Shown: positions 44,358 to 55,943 of the stretch, piece after piece | How the letters are laid out: every line of letters starts with the position of its first letter | Position numbering within the stretch: position 1 is the first letter of the stretch | Source: Gammaproteobacteria bacterium | GTDB taxonomy: Bacteria > Pseudomonadota > Gammaproteobacteria > Steroidobacterales > Steroidobacteraceae | Reading direction: 5' to 3' | DNA length: 64,000 bases | Assembly (NCBI GenBank): GCA_027366635.1 | Contig: DAHXNE010000077.1 | Coordinates: forward strand, 16,719-80,718 | Program-made: the position numbers and the translations under genes | Notes under the pieces: generated by a model | Told to the model about the DNA's origin: nothing | Seen by the model: the letters and a program-made list of their open reading frames with translations, nothing else | Database searches by the model: none

Positions 44358-46040
44358 ATGGCTGCCGAATCCACTGTGTTGCGGGCCACACCGGCCATTC
44401 CCTTCAATCTGCGACCGTTGCTCCTGCTGGTCGGCATCGCCGCGGCGGTTGCCGCCGGCGTCTGGATCGTGCTGTGGTCGCGCGGACCGACCTACAGCCT
44501 GCTGTACGCCAACCTCTCGGCGCAGCAGGAGTCGCAGGTCGTGCAGGCGCTGCAGTCCGCGCAGATTCCCTACCGGCTCGACGCCGCATCCAATGGCGTA
44601 CAAGTTCCGGCCCAGCAGCTCGACGCGGCGCGTCTGAAGCTGGCGGGGCAGGGAGTGGTCGGAGGCGACAGCTTCGCTGATCTCGACAAGGGCTCGGGAT
44701 TCGGGGTGAGCCAGTTCATCGAGAACGTGCGCTACCAGCACGCGCTCGAGCAGGAGTTGGCCCGCACCATCGCCAGCATGCGGCAGATCGCCGGGGCGCG
44801 CGTCAACCTGGCCGAGCCGCGCCAATCGGTGTTTCTCAGCGATCAAACCGCGGCCAGCGCTTCGGTGTTCGTGCAACTGCGCGCCGGCAACGTGCTCGGC
44901 CCGGAGCAGGTGCAGGCGATCGTCAACCTGGTCGCCTCGAGCGTGCCGAATCTAACCCCGAGTCACGTGACGGTGGTCGATCAGAACGGCCAGCTGCTGT
45001 CCGGACCGCAGGGCGACAGTCGCTATTCACTCGATGAACGCGGTTACGACATGACGCGCCGCATCGAGGCGGACGATCAGCAGCGTATCGTGACGCTGCT
45101 GACACCGCTGGTCGGGCCGGGGCTGGTGCACGCCGACGTGGTCGTTGCCCTGAACACCGCCAGCCGGGAGGAGGCGCAGGAACTGTACCGGCCGCACAGC
45201 CAGATCGTGCGCAGCGAGCAGATCTCCGAGCAGACCAGCGGCGCAGGTGGCCCAGGCGGGGTTCCGGGCTCGCTTTCCAACGAGCCGCCGGTGCCCGGTA
45301 CGCTGGCCAGTCTACCGAAGAAGACGCCGGCCGCCGCGCGGCCCGGCGCCGCGGCCAAGGCCGCCGGCGGTAAGACCGCGGCGCGGGGCGCCGCCGCGGT
45401 GCACCCGGCTCTCAAGACGGTCGGCGGCGTCGGCGTCGGCGGTCACGTGCTCTCGAGCAACGTGACGCGAAATTACGAGATCGATCGCACGCTCGACTAC
45501 TCGCGGCAGCCGCCCGGGCAGATCCGCCGACTTTCCGTGGCGGTGCTGCTCGGCTATCGCCCGGTCAAGGGCGCCAACGGCAAGATCACGCAAGTCCCGC
45601 TGTCCGCGGCGGAGCTTGCGCGGGTGACGCAGCTGGTCAAGAGTGCGGTCGGATTCAATGCGGCCCGTGGCGACAGCGTGAGCGTCGTCAACGAGCCGCT
45701 CGATCTGCCGCGCGCCTCGGGCGGCCAGTTCGTGCATCCATCCCTGTGGCAGCGCCCGCTGTTCCTCACCCTGCTGAAGGTCGTGGTCGGCTTGATCGGG
45801 GTGCTGGCGCTGGTTCTGGCCGTGCTGCGGCCGCTGGTGCGTTCGCTGCTCACGGCGAGCGCCGCGCCCGCGCAGCTGGCGCCCGCGGCGCTTGCGGACG
45901 GGTCGCCGCAGGCGCAGAAGGAGGCGGTGGTGAAGGAACTCTCGCACGACCAACAGGTCGTCAACGCGCGCGCCATGGTCGGTCAGGACCCCAAGCGCGT
46001 CGCGCAGCTGGTGCGCGGCTGGGTAGGGAACGATGAGTGA
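44358..46040 (+). CDS. fliF: MS-ring protein FliF
   Basis: FliF forms the membrane ring of the basal body. The 560-aa protein has N- and C-terminal membrane helices (LLLLVGIAAAVAAGVWIVLW; VVVGLIGVLALVLAVLRPLV), ring-building motifs (YSLLYANLSAQQESQVVQAL; VRYQHALEQELARTIASMRQ; ARVNLAEPRQSVFL), a low-complexity Ala/Lys/Gly segment at about 315-350, and a cytoplasmic C-terminus that binds FliG. It starts 9 bp after fliE. Confidence 0.96.
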   Translation: MAAESTVLRATPAIPFNLRPLLLLVGIAAAVAAGVWIVLWSRGPTYSLLYANLSAQQESQVVQALQSAQIPYRLDAASNGVQVPAQQLDAARLKLAGQGVVGGDSFADLDKGSGFGVSQFIENVRYQHALEQELARTIASMRQIAGARVNLAEPRQSVFLSDQTAASASVFVQLRAGNVLGPEQVQAIVNLVASSVPNLTPSHVTVVDQNGQLLSGPQGDSRYSLDERGYDMTRRIEADDQQRIVTLLTPLVGPGLVHADVVVALNTASREEAQELYRPHSQIVRSEQISEQTSGAGGPGGVPGSLSNEPPVPGTLASLPKKTPAAARPGAAAKAAGGKTAARGAAAVHPALKTVGGVGVGGHVLSSNVTRNYEIDRTLDYSRQPPGQIRRLSVAVLLGYRPVKGANGKITQVPLSAAELARVTQLVKSAVGFNAARGDSVSVVNEPLDLPRASGGQFVHPSLWQRPLFLTLLKVVVGLIGVLALVLAVLRPLVRSLLTASAAPAQLAPAALADGSPQAQKEAVVKELSHDQQVVNARAMVGQDPKRVAQLVRGWVGNDE

Positions 46041-47052
46041 CCGCGGCGCCACCAAAGGCACAAGCCGCAGCGGCACCGAGCGGGCCGCGATCCTGCTACT
46101 GACGCTCGGGGAGCACGAGGCGGCACAGGTGCTCAAGCACATGGGGGCCAAGGAAGTGCAGCGTATAGGCGCGGCCATGGCCAATCTGAGCAATGTGTCG
46201 CTCGAGGAAGTGCAAAACGTCATCTCGGAGTTCAATTCCAGTGTCGCCACTCAGACCTCGGTCGGCGTCGGGGCGGATGAGTTTCTGCGCAAGGTTCTGG
46301 TCGATGCGCTCGGCGCCGGCAAGGCCGAGAGCGTCATCGATCGGATCAACATCGGCCGCAGCAGCAAGGGCCTGGAGGCGCTGAAGTGGATGGACTCGCG
46401 GGCGGTGGCCGAACTGGTCCGCCAGGAGCACCCCCAGATCATCGCCATCGTGCTCGCCTATCTGGAGGCAGATCAGGCCGCGGAAGTGCTGACGCTGCTG
46501 CCCGAGACGGTTCGCCCGGAAGTGGTGGCGCGCATCGCGCTGCTCGACGGCGTGCAGCCGAACGCGCTGTCCGAGCTCGACGACATCATCGAGAAGCAGT
46601 TTGTCGGCAGGTCGACCGGCAAGACTTCGGTGCTCGGCGGCGCCAAGGCTGTGGCCAACATCATCAATTTCCTCGATCCCAGCCAGGAGAGCGCGCTGAT
46701 GGAGCAGGTGGCCAAGAACGACGCGGCGCTCGCGGCGCGCATCGAGGAACTGGTCTTCGTGTTCGACAACCTGCTCGAGCTCGATGATCGCAGCATGCAG
46801 GAGCTGCTGCGGCAGGTGCCGAGCGATCAATTGCTGCTGGCGCTGAAGGGCACGGATGATGCATTGAAGGAAAAGATCTTCAAGAACATGTCGCAGCGCG
46901 CCGCGGAGATGCTCAAGGACGACCTGGAGGCCAAGGGACCGGTGCGGCTCTCGGAGGTGGAAGAGGCGCAGAAGGAAATCCTGAAAGTGGCCCGCAAGCT
47001 CGCCGAGAGCGGCGCCATCGCCATCGGCGGCAAGGGCGAGCAGTATGTCTGA
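46033..47052 (+). CDS. fliG: Flagellar motor switch protein FliG
   Basis: FliG transmits torque from the stator. The 339-aa protein has the N-terminal FliF-binding domain (GTERAAILLLTLGEHEAAQV), the EHPQIIA-type motif (RQEHPQIIAIVLAYLEADQA), and the C-terminal charged torque helix (LFVFDNLLELDDRSMQELLR-type region; seen as FVFDNLLELDDRSMQELLRQ). It overlaps fliF by 8 bp and fliH by 8 bp. Confidence 0.96.
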   Translation: MSDRGATKGTSRSGTERAAILLLTLGEHEAAQVLKHMGAKEVQRIGAAMANLSNVSLEEVQNVISEFNSSVATQTSVGVGADEFLRKVLVDALGAGKAESVIDRINIGRSSKGLEALKWMDSRAVAELVRQEHPQIIAIVLAYLEADQAAEVLTLLPETVRPEVVARIALLDGVQPNALSELDDIIEKQFVGRSTGKTSVLGGAKAVANIINFLDPSQESALMEQVAKNDAALAARIEELVFVFDNLLELDDRSMQELLRQVPSDQLLLALKGTDDALKEKIFKNMSQRAAEMLKDDLEAKGPVRLSEVEEAQKEILKVARKLAESGAIAIGGKGEQYV

Positions 47053-47689
47053 GCCGACCGCCCAGCGCGCCGGCGCCGCGCGCATCGAGCGCTGGCAACT
47101 GCCGCAGGTCACCGGCCCGGTGGTCGGTCTCGGGGTGGCGGCGCGTGCGCAGGTGAGCGAGCTGCACAAGGCGTTGCAACAGGCCGAGACGCGCGGCTAC
47201 GAGGCGGGTCTGGCTCGCGGCGAAAGCGCGGTCCAGGCCCGGCTGGCGGCTCTCGAGGAGCGCGCGCGGCGACTCGACGCCGTGCTCGGCGCGCTCGCCG
47301 CGCCCCTCGCGCAGCTCGATGCCGAGGTCGAGGCGGATTTGGTGAGCCTGGCGCTGGCGGTCGGCAAACAGCTGGCGCGGCGCGAGCTGCATCAGGAGCC
47401 GGCACAAGTCATCGCGATCGTGCGCGAATCGCTCGCCCAGCTGCCGACCACTGCGCGCGACGTGCGCGTGCTACTGCATCCGGAGGATGCCGCGGCGGTG
47501 CGCGAGCATCTCACGCCCGCCGCGGGCGAGCGGCATTGGACGATCGTGGAAGACGCCACGCTGGCGCGTGGGGGTTGCCTGGTGCAGAGCGAGTCCTCGC
47601 GCGTCGATGCGTTATTCGAGAGCCGTGTCGCAGCCATCACCGCCGGGGCGCTCGGTGATCTGCGCGCCGGCGAGCGCAATGCGCCATGA
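47045..47689 (+). CDS. fliH: Flagellar assembly protein FliH
   Basis: FliH regulates the FliI ATPase and tethers it to the C ring. The 214-aa protein has a coiled-coil ([40 protein letters not shown]) and the C-terminal FliI-binding domain ([51 protein letters not shown]). It overlaps fliG and fliI. Confidence 0.92.
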   Translation: MSEPTAQRAGAARIERWQLPQVTGPVVGLGVAARAQVSELHKALQQAETRGYEAGLARGESAVQARLAALEERARRLDAVLGALAAPLAQLDAEVEADLVSLALAVGKQLARRELHQEPAQVIAIVRESLAQLPTTARDVRVLLHPEDAAAVREHLTPAAGERHWTIVEDATLARGGCLVQSESSRVDALFESRVAAITAGALGDLRAGERNAP

Positions 47690-49047
47690 GCGAGCAACTC
47701 CAAGCCAAGCGTGCGGCGCTTTGGCGCGCGGGCCTGCGCCGCAGCCTGTTGGCGGTGGAGCGCACGGCGCCGCCGCCGCTGGAGGGCGCGCTCACGCGCA
47801 TGGTGGGTCTGACGCTCGAGGCGGCAGGCTGCCAGGCCTCGGTCGGCGATTACTGCGATGTGATCACCGGCGATGGTGCGCACATCGAGTCCGAAGTGGT
47901 CGGTTTTTCGGGGGATCGTCTGTATCTGATGCCGGCCGGTGACGCGCACGGACTCGGTCCAAGCGCGCGGGTGATTCCGCGCCGGGGCGCCGGCACGGTG
48001 CGCGTCGGGCCGGAACTGCTCGGGCGCATCATCGACGGTGGCGCCCAGCCGCTCGATGGCCTCGGGCCCATTGCCTGTGCCCATACCGTCCGCCTGGCCG
48101 GCCGGCCGATCAATCCACTCTCGCGCCAGCCGATCAGCGAGCCGCTCGACGTCGGTATCCGGGCGATCAACTCGGTGCTGACGATCGGCCGCGGGCAACG
48201 CGTCGGACTGTTTGCCGGCAGCGGCGTCGGCAAGAGCGTGCTGCTCGGCATGATGGCGCGCTACACCAGCGCGCAGGTGATCGTGGTCGGTCTGATTGGC
48301 GAGCGCGGCCGCGAGGTCAAGGAATTCGTCGAGCGTATCCTCGGTCCGGAGGATCGCACACGGGCGGTGGTGGTGGCTGCGCCGGCCGACGCCGCGCCGC
48401 TGATGCGCCTGCGCGGCGCCTGGCTCGCCACGGCGATCGCGGAGTATTTCCGTGATCAGGGCGCCAGCGTGCTGTTGCTGATGGATTCCCTGACACGCTT
48501 CGCACAGGCGCAGCGCGAGATTGCGCTGGCGATCGGCGAGGCGCCCGCCACCAAGGGGTATCCACCCTCGGTGTTCGCGCGGCTGCCGCAATTGGTCGAG
48601 CGCACCGGCAATGGGGCGCGGGGCGCAGGCTCGATCACCGCGTTCTACACCGTGCTCGCCGAGGGTGACGATCAGAACGATCCGATCGCCGACGCGGCGC
48701 GCGCCATTCTCGATGGGCATATCGTGTTGTCCCGGCGGATCGCCGAAAGCGGTCAGTATCCGGCCATCGACATCGAGGCGTCCGTCAGCCGGGCCATGAA
48801 CGAAATCGTCTCGCCCGCCCAGTTCGGCGCCGCCCGCCGGTTCCGCCAGATTCTCTCGACCTACCAGCAGCACCGCGATCTGGTGGCGATCGGGGCTTAC
48901 CAGCGCGGCAGCGACCCGCGGGTCGATCAGGCCATCCGGCTGTGGCCGGGTGTGCAGCAGTTTCTCCAACAGGATATGCGCGAGCGCGTCGACCTTGCGG
49001 CGAGCCTCGCCGCGCTCGACGGCCTGCTCGCCGAAGGCAAGGCATGA
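47686..49047 (+). CDS. fliI: Flagellum-specific ATPase FliI
   Basis: FliI is the export ATPase. The 453-aa protein has Walker [38 protein letters not shown], Walker [21 protein letters not shown] and the family motif [24 protein letters not shown] overlaps link it to fliH and fliJ. Confidence 0.96.
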   Translation: MSEQLQAKRAALWRAGLRRSLLAVERTAPPPLEGALTRMVGLTLEAAGCQASVGDYCDVITGDGAHIESEVVGFSGDRLYLMPAGDAHGLGPSARVIPRRGAGTVRVGPELLGRIIDGGAQPLDGLGPIACAHTVRLAGRPINPLSRQPISEPLDVGIRAINSVLTIGRGQRVGLFAGSGVGKSVLLGMMARYTSAQVIVVGLIGERGREVKEFVERILGPEDRTRAVVVAAPADAAPLMRLRGAWLATAIAEYFRDQGASVLLLMDSLTRFAQAQREIALAIGEAPATKGYPPSVFARLPQLVERTGNGARGAGSITAFYTVLAEGDDQNDPIADAARAILDGHIVLSRRIAESGQYPAIDIEASVSRAMNEIVSPAQFGAARRFRQILSTYQQHRDLVAIGAYQRGSDPRVDQAIRLWPGVQQFLQQDMRERVDLAASLAALDGLLAEGKA

Positions 49048-49499
49048 AAAAGACGCAACGAATCGCGCTGGTACAACGCGTGGTAGGCGATATCGAGCGG
49101 CGCAAGGCCGAGGCGCTCGCGCTCAGCGAGCAGCGCGTGCGCGAGACCCAAGCCCGCCTCCATGAGCTGGAGAACTATCGAGCGACGTACCTACAGGACT
49201 TCCAGCGACGGGCGCAGACCGGTCTCGACGGTGCCGGCGTGCGCGAGTACCAGGTGTTCCTCGGCCGGCTCGATGAGGCGCTGCAGCATCAGAGTCAGTT
49301 GCTCGGGCAGGCGCAACTGCAGCGCACCAGCGAGCTGGAGAGTTGGCGCGGCGCCGCCCAGCGCGCATCCCAGATCGACACCCTGGCCGAACATTGGCGG
49401 GTCGAGGAACGCGGAGCCGAGGAGCGGCGTGCGCAGCGCGAGACGGACGAACATTCACAACAGCAGTGGAGCCGCGGGAGAGCCATTCGTGCCAACTGA
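49044..49499 (+). CDS. fliJ: Flagellar export protein FliJ
   Basis: FliJ is a coiled-coil central stalk for the FliI ring. The 151-aa product is Gln/Arg/Glu-rich and helical throughout ([40 protein letters not shown]). The start overlaps the fliI stop (ATGA), and the end overlaps the fliK start by 11 bp. Sequence conservation in this family is low; position and coiled-coil support the call. Confidence 0.88.
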   Translation: MKKTQRIALVQRVVGDIERRKAEALALSEQRVRETQARLHELENYRATYLQDFQRRAQTGLDGAGVREYQVFLGRLDEALQHQSQLLGQAQLQRTSELESWRGAAQRASQIDTLAEHWRVEERGAEERRAQRETDEHSQQQWSRGRAIRAN

Positions 49500-50721
49500 C
49501 AGTTTGCGCAGCGTGAGCGCCCCACCATCCGGACCGGCTCCCCCGCCCGCGCCGGCCGCATCGCTCGGGGCCGGCATGGCCGGGGAATCCCCGCCCGAAG
49601 GCGCGCTCGGGCCGGCCTCCTCGGAGGACGGTGTGGGCCGAACGACCGGCTCAGCCGGCGCGCAGTCCCGCGCCGCTGCGGCGGACACGGGCGCTCGCCC
49701 GAGCGGGTCGCGCGCGCGATCCGAGCAGGGCCCGCCCACGGGACGCGGTGGCGGAGCGAGTGCGCCGCCGAAGGGCCCGGTCGGCCAGAGCGCGGCCGGA
49801 AACAGTACGCCACCGGCGAAGACCGCGCCGCCGGGCAGCGATTTTTCGCAGACGTTGGCGTTGTCTCTGGCCGCGCCGGAGCGGACAGCGGCACGGACTG
49901 CGAGCGCCCCGGGAGGCAAATCGGCCAAGGCGGGCGCCGCGCATACCGGCCACGACAACAAAGACGATCCGGTCGCGGTGGCTATGGCCTTGATGGATCG
50001 GGCGGGTTCGGCGCCGCCGCCACCGGCGGTGGTGACGACATCGGCGCAGGTCCATGCGGGCAAGCCGGCGGTCGACTCAGTTGTCGTGGCGCAAGCGGGA
50101 CAGTCTGCGGACGCGGCGGCGCAGGCGGCGGCCGCCGTTCATGCGGCCCTGGAGGAATCGGTGCCGGGCGCAGCGGCCGCCGCCGGACATGCCGGCGCCG
50201 CGCCGAGCGCCGGGCAGCCCAACGGTGCGGCCCCGCTCACTGCCGCGCAGCTCGTGGCGAGCACCCAAGCCTTCTCCAGCGGCCTGTCCGGCGCGGCCGG
50301 CGGGCCGGCGTTGACGGCGACGGTTGGGTCGGGCGCGTGGACCGAGCAGCTCGCGGCGCGGTTGACCTGGATGACACAACAGGGCATCCAATCCGCTTCA
50401 CTGCAGCTCTCGCCGCCGAATCTCGGGCCTCTGCAGGTGAGCATCTCGGTCCAGCATGGACAGGCGAGCGTCTGGTTCGGCGCGGCACAGCCAGAAACCC
50501 GTCAGGCTCTCGCGCGTGCGCTGCCGGAGCTGCGCACGCTGTTTGCCAATCAGGGATTATCGCTGACCGATTCCGGCGTCTCGCGCGATGCGCCGCGGCA
50601 ATCGCGGGCTGGCGCGGGCGGCGCGGTCACGGCGGTCGATGCGGCGCCCGGCACAGCGAGTGATGTGATCGGTGCGGTGGCGGTGCCGCGCGGCGCCGGG
50701 CTGATCGACACCTACGCGTGA
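49489..50721 (+). CDS. fliK: Hook-length control protein FliK
   Basis: FliK measures hook length and triggers the FlhB switch. A GTG at 49489, 8 nt after GGGAGAG and inside the end of fliJ, gives 410 aa. Residues 1-260 are low-complexity Ala/Pro/Gly, as expected for the ruler part. The C-terminal Flg_hook domain has WTEQLAARLTWMTQQGIQSA, SLQLSPPNLGPLQVSISVQH and ALPELRTLFANQGLSLTD. It is the last gene of the operon; 51 bp separate it from the convergent tPilZ gene. Confidence 0.92.
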   Translation: MPTDSLRSVSAPPSGPAPPPAPAASLGAGMAGESPPEGALGPASSEDGVGRTTGSAGAQSRAAAADTGARPSGSRARSEQGPPTGRGGGASAPPKGPVGQSAAGNSTPPAKTAPPGSDFSQTLALSLAAPERTAARTASAPGGKSAKAGAAHTGHDNKDDPVAVAMALMDRAGSAPPPPAVVTTSAQVHAGKPAVDSVVVAQAGQSADAAAQAAAAVHAALEESVPGAAAAAGHAGAAPSAGQPNGAAPLTAAQLVASTQAFSSGLSGAAGGPALTATVGSGAWTEQLAARLTWMTQQGIQSASLQLSPPNLGPLQVSISVQHGQASVWFGAAQPETRQALARALPELRTLFANQGLSLTDSGVSRDAPRQSRAGAGGAVTAVDAAPGTASDVIGAVAVPRGAGLIDTYA

Positions 50722-50772
50722 GCGTCGATCGCGGCGCGCCCGGCCGCTCATGAGCCCGGATCCAGCATGTGT

Positions 50773-51336
50773 TCACATGCGGCCGGGCGCATGTCGTGCG
50801 GCGATCTGACGGCGGTGGCGGCGGAAAGCGATCTTGGCGATGACGGCGCAGAGCGCATCATCGAGCGGCTCGAAGCGAATCTTGACCTCGCCGGTGTCGG
50901 CTACGGCGGTGATGCGGCCGCTGAGGCGCAGGGGTTGGGCGATGCACTCGTGCAGATAGATCTCCAGGACACCCGGCGCGCCGATTTGCGGCGCCTGACC
51001 GGCAGGTCGCCACAGTGCGCCGTGGGCATTGAAGCGCAGGGGCACCGGTGCCGGCCGCGGCCGATTCAGCGCCAACAGCTGGCCGACCAGCGCAAGCAGC
51101 AGGGTCATCTTGCGGTCCAGGCGCTGGATCTCGGCCGCCAACGGGGCGTTTTCCTCGGCCTGTTCGACCACAGGGTGGTCCTCCAGCGCATCCCAGGCCT
51201 GCATCACCTGCAGGTTGCGCTCGGCAAGGCCCACTGCGGCCGCAGGCTCCGGCGGCGGGGAGTTCCAGCGCACGGGCATGACGTCCTGGAACGCCAGCTC
51301 TTCGTAGAGCACCACGGTGTCGGCGGGATCTAACAT
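50773..51336 (-). CDS. Atypical PilZ (tPilZ-like) protein
   Basis: The 187-aa protein starts with an acidic N-terminus (YEELAFQDVMPVRW) and contains a central helix typical of tPilZ proteins (EIQRLDRKMTLLLALVGQLL), followed by a beta-barrel C-terminal part (PVPLRFNAHGALWRPAGQAP; VKIRFEPLDDAL). tPilZ proteins of xanthomonads form tetramers and are linked to c-di-GMP signalling, but the canonical RxxxR plus DxSxxG ligand motif is not obvious here. It is convergent with fliK and lies 34 bp after the zinc-finger gene. Confidence 0.75.
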   Translation of the reverse strand: MLDPADTVVLYEELAFQDVMPVRWNSPPPEPAAAVGLAERNLQVMQAWDALEDHPVVEQAEENAPLAAEIQRLDRKMTLLLALVGQLLALNRPRPAPVPLRFNAHGALWRPAGQAPQIGAPGVLEIYLHECIAQPLRLSGRITAVADTGEVKIRFEPLDDALCAVIAKIAFRRHRRQIAARHAPGRM

Positions 51337-51370
51337 AATTCGGTCCGGCCGGCGTTGCGACCGAGGTCGT

Positions 51371-52081
51371 TCAGCCGGCGCTCGGTAACGTTGATACGCG
51401 CGGTGCGTCGTGCGCCGCTTCGAAGAAGAAACGGCGGACCAGCAGCGCCTGCTCGAGCCGCCCCTTGCGCACGTACGTCTGGTAGAGCAGATCCTTCATC
51501 ACTTCGAGCAATACGCCAGCGTCGTGGTTGTCCAGCATCGGCGTACCCGGGCGCGGGTCCGCGGCGATGCCGAAGAGGATGCTGCGGACCTTGGCGAAGG
51601 TTTCCGGGGCGAGCGCGGCGATTTCTCGGACCTCGTTGAGCAGGTCGAACAGCTTGAGCTTGCCGGCCTCGCCGAGATCGGCGAACAGAGCATGCGCCGT
51701 GCGCCTGCACATCGAGGCGAACGCGTTGTAGGCGCCGCAGCTGTAGCACGTCAGCGCTTCTTTGAAGAGTATTTCGATCTCTTCCGGCAGATGAGTGAAA
51801 TCGAAGCGCTCGCGCGCCCGCTCGACCTCGATGAACTGTGGGGCCAGCTCCACACGGCTCGGGCCGTAGGCGCGGGCCGTGAAACGCAGAAAGATCGGTG
51901 CCAGGCACGCATCGCAGCGGAACACCATGCCGATCTGAGCCGGCCGGTAGGCCTGGAGTTCCTGGAAGCGCGGCACGGCCGTGGCCGTGACGTGCGTAAC
52001 GACCTGACAGTGCGGACAGGTGAGCACCAAGCGCTTGCCCTGAGCGTGGATCAGCCGGCTTTCAGTGTCGATGTGAGACAT
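51371..52081 (-). CDS. Zinc-ribbon and DUF4145-domain protein
   Basis: The 236-aa protein has two CxxC pairs near the N-terminus (LTCPHCQVVTHVTA and VFRCDACLAPIF), likely one zinc site, and a central DUF4145-type helical region (IEILFKEALTCYSCGAYNAF, MCRRTAHALFADLG). A third CxxC (CYSC) occurs in that region. Function unknown; DUF4145 proteins occur with restriction or RNA-related genes, but no such gene is here. It shares a likely transcript with the tPilZ gene. The start at 52081 lacks a clear SD sequence. Confidence 0.7.
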   Translation of the reverse strand: MSHIDTESRLIHAQGKRLVLTCPHCQVVTHVTATAVPRFQELQAYRPAQIGMVFRCDACLAPIFLRFTARAYGPSRVELAPQFIEVERARERFDFTHLPEEIEILFKEALTCYSCGAYNAFASMCRRTAHALFADLGEAGKLKLFDLLNEVREIAALAPETFAKVRSILFGIAADPRPGTPMLDNHDAGVLLEVMKDLLYQTYVRKGRLEQALLVRRFFFEAAHDAPRVSTLPSAG

Positions 52082-52130
52082 GGCGGGCGCTGGGGCAACT
52101 GTCTTGTGTGGTAGCCTTTGCCGGCGTGCC

Positions 52131-52136
52131 ATTATA
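52131..52136 (-). promoter_or_regulatory. -10 box upstream of the zinc-ribbon gene
   Basis: A perfect TATAAT on the minus strand lies 50 bp before the ATG at 52081. No good -35 box is visible at 16-18 bp. The rest of the 484-bp gap up to ettA is GC-rich and holds repeat copy A. Confidence 0.4.
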
Positions 52137-52271
52137 ACCCATTTGGGCCACCGGGCGATGTGCGGTGGCCGGGACTTGCGCGGCCCGGCGTGGCGGCACT
52201 GCGCCGAACAGGCGGGCGACATCGACCGGCGACGGCGGCAGCGCGTTCCCGGCGGCGGGCAGGTGGGGGCT

Positions 52272-52565
52272 AGAGCCGCGGCTGGGCCCCGCGATGAGCT
52301 GTTCCTGACAGCGCGCGGAAGACTGCGGCGCCGAAGGGCCTTGCATCCGGTGCGCGCTTCTGTGCGGCCGGACTTGCCTCGCTCGGCTGGGCCGGGCGGT
52401 GGCCCCGATCCGCCCCGCCCGCTCGTCGGTAGAGGCTTTCACCTGACTGAAAGCTCACGCCGCGGTGCGAACCGATGCACGGTTCGCAGCGCAATCGTAC
52501 CGGCCGGCGGACATCCCGCGGCGCGGTGAGTTAAACCGCCGGGGGCGCTCCGGTCCCGGTTCGCT

Positions 52566-52568
<3 letters not shown>
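52272..52568. repeat. Intergenic ~300-bp repeat, copy A
   Basis: This stretch aligns with 54259-54556 in the same orientation. Anchor matches with almost constant offset (about 1986-1987 at both ends): AGAGCC at 52272/54259, CCTGACAG at 52304/54291, GAGGCTTTCACCTGACTGA at 52432/54419, GCGAACCGATGCA at 52467/54454, GCCGGCGGACATC at 52503/54489, GTCCCGGT at 52553/54539. One indel of ~16 bp lies between 52311 and 52359. The repeat reaches the stop codon of ettA. A perfect 7-bp hairpin (GCGAACC/GGTTCGC) is present only in this copy. Confidence 0.8.
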
Positions 52569-54239
<1,671 letters not shown>

Positions 54240-54258
54240 AATTCCGTCGAGCAGCTTC

Positions 54259-54556
54259 AGAGCCCAGGCTCGGTCCTGCGTTGATCTGTCCCTGACAGCA
54301 CACGCAGGACCCGCCATCCGGTTCGCGCGTCTGTGCGGTCGGACGTGACACCCTCGGCTGAGCCGAGCGGCGTCCCGGATCCGCTCCGCGCGCTTTACGT
54401 CCCGCCCACTCGGCGGGCGAGGCTTTCACCTGACTGATACTTTATACAGTCACGCGAACCGATGCAAGGCCGGGGTGAAATCGTACCTGCCGGCGGACAT
54501 CTCGCTGCGGGGTGATGTACATCGCCGGTCTCGCTCACGTCCCGGTGCGCTTCGGC
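54259..54556. repeat. Intergenic ~300-bp repeat, copy B
   Basis: Direct copy of 52272-52568, here between ettA and the divergent glyA. On the minus strand it contains a possible ettA promoter (TTGCAT, then TATAAAGT) that copy A lacks, and a strong hairpin near its ettA-proximal end: GGTCCTGCGT pairs with ACGCAGGACC around an inner CTGTC-AGG-GACAG hairpin (about 54270-54313). Copy A keeps the inner CTGTCAGG-ACAG element. Seemingly conserved minus-strand peptides across both copies do not form one intact ORF. Confidence 0.8.
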
Positions 54557-54616
54557 GCGGCGCAGCGGGCTCGCGGCCGGCTCGAGCGGGAGCCTGCCGC
54601 GCGACGCCCCCTTCGG

Positions 54617-54622
54617 TACAAT
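54617..54622 (+). promoter_or_regulatory. Possible -10 box of glyA
   Basis: TACAAT lies 31 bp before the glyA ATG in otherwise GC-rich DNA. No convincing -35 box was seen. GAGGATC before the ATG is the likely ribosome binding site. Confidence 0.35.
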
Positions 54623-54653
54623 CGGCGCTCGCGCGCATGACCCGAGGATCACC

Positions 54654-55913
54654 ATGTTCGATAAATCCCAGGACATCCACCACTTCGATCCGGAGCTGGC
54701 CCGCGCCATCGATGGCGAGCGACGCCGGCAGGAGGAGCACATAGAGCTCATCGCTTCGGAGAACTACGCCAGTCCGCGCGTGCTCGAGGCGCAGGGGTCG
54801 GTACTGACCAACAAATATGCGGAGGGCTATCCGGGGCGGCGCTATTACGGCGGGTGCGAGTACGTCGATATCGCCGAGCGGCTGGCCATCGAGCGGGCCA
54901 AGCAACTGTTCGGCGCCGCGTACGCGAACGTGCAGCCGCATTCCGGCTCGCAGGCGAATGCGGCGGCGTATTTCGCGCTGCTGCAGCCCGGGGATGCCAT
55001 CCTCGGCATGAGCCTTGATCATGGTGGGCATCTTACCCACGGCGCGCGCGTCAATTTTTCCGGGAAATTCTTCCGTGCGGCGCAGTACGGGATCCGCTCC
55101 GATACGGGCGAAATCGACTATGAGCAGGTCGAGCGGCTGGCCGGCGAGCACCACCCGAAGATGATCATCGCGGGTTTCTCGGCATACTCGCGCGTGGTCG
55201 ATTGGGCGCGCTTCGCCGCGATCGCCCGCGGCGTCGGCGCCTATCTCGTGGTGGATATGGCGCATGTGGCGGGGCTGGTCGCCGCCGGGCTGTATCCGAA
55301 TCCGCTGCCGCACGCCGACGTGGTCACCACCACCACGCACAAGACGCTGCGCGGGCCCCGGGGTGGGCTGATCCTGGCGCGCGCCAACGAGGAAATTCAC
55401 AAGAAGCTCAACTCGCTGGTCTTCCCCGGCACCCAGGGCGGGCCGTTGATGCACGTGATCGCGGCCAAGGCGGTGGCGTTGCTCGAGGCGCTGCAGCCGG
55501 AGTTCGTGCACTACCAGCGGCAGGTGCTCGCCAACGCGCGGGCCATGGCGGCCCGCTTGGCCGGCCATGGCTACACCATCGTTTCCGGCGGCACCGACAA
55601 TCACCTGTTCCTGCTCAGTCTCATCGGTCGCGACATCACGGGCAAGGATGCCGACGCCGCTCTCGGCAAAGCCAACATCACGGTCAACAAGAACGCGGTG
55701 CCCAACGATCCGCGGCCGCCGGCCATCAGCAGCGGCTTGCGCATCGGCACACCGGCGGCGACCACGCGCGGCTTCAAGGAAGCGCAGGTCGAGCAGGTCG
55801 CCGATTTGATCGCCGCGGTGCTCGATTCCGGGGGCGAGTCCGCGGTGATCGAGCGCACGCGTGCGCGTGCGCTGGAGCTGTGTGCGCGCTTCCCGGTCTA
55901 CGGCGAGATCTGA
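54654..55913 (+). CDS. glyA: Serine hydroxymethyltransferase GlyA
   Basis: GlyA converts serine and tetrahydrofolate to glycine and 5,10-methylene-THF, with PLP as cofactor. The 419-aa protein has the family motifs [37 protein letters not shown], and the PLP lysine in [17 protein letters not shown]. Length is standard. It is followed by nrdR after 30 bp, a common neighbour in gammaproteobacteria. Confidence 0.97.
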   Translation: MFDKSQDIHHFDPELARAIDGERRRQEEHIELIASENYASPRVLEAQGSVLTNKYAEGYPGRRYYGGCEYVDIAERLAIERAKQLFGAAYANVQPHSGSQANAAAYFALLQPGDAILGMSLDHGGHLTHGARVNFSGKFFRAAQYGIRSDTGEIDYEQVERLAGEHHPKMIIAGFSAYSRVVDWARFAAIARGVGAYLVVDMAHVAGLVAAGLYPNPLPHADVVTTTTHKTLRGPRGGLILARANEEIHKKLNSLVFPGTQGGPLMHVIAAKAVALLEALQPEFVHYQRQVLANARAMAARLAGHGYTIVSGGTDNHLFLLSLIGRDITGKDADAALGKANITVNKNAVPNDPRPPAISSGLRIGTPAATTRGFKEAQVEQVADLIAAVLDSGGESAVIERTRARALELCARFPVYGEI

Positions 55914-55943
55914 GCGGCTTGGCGGCGCGGAACGTCACAGACC

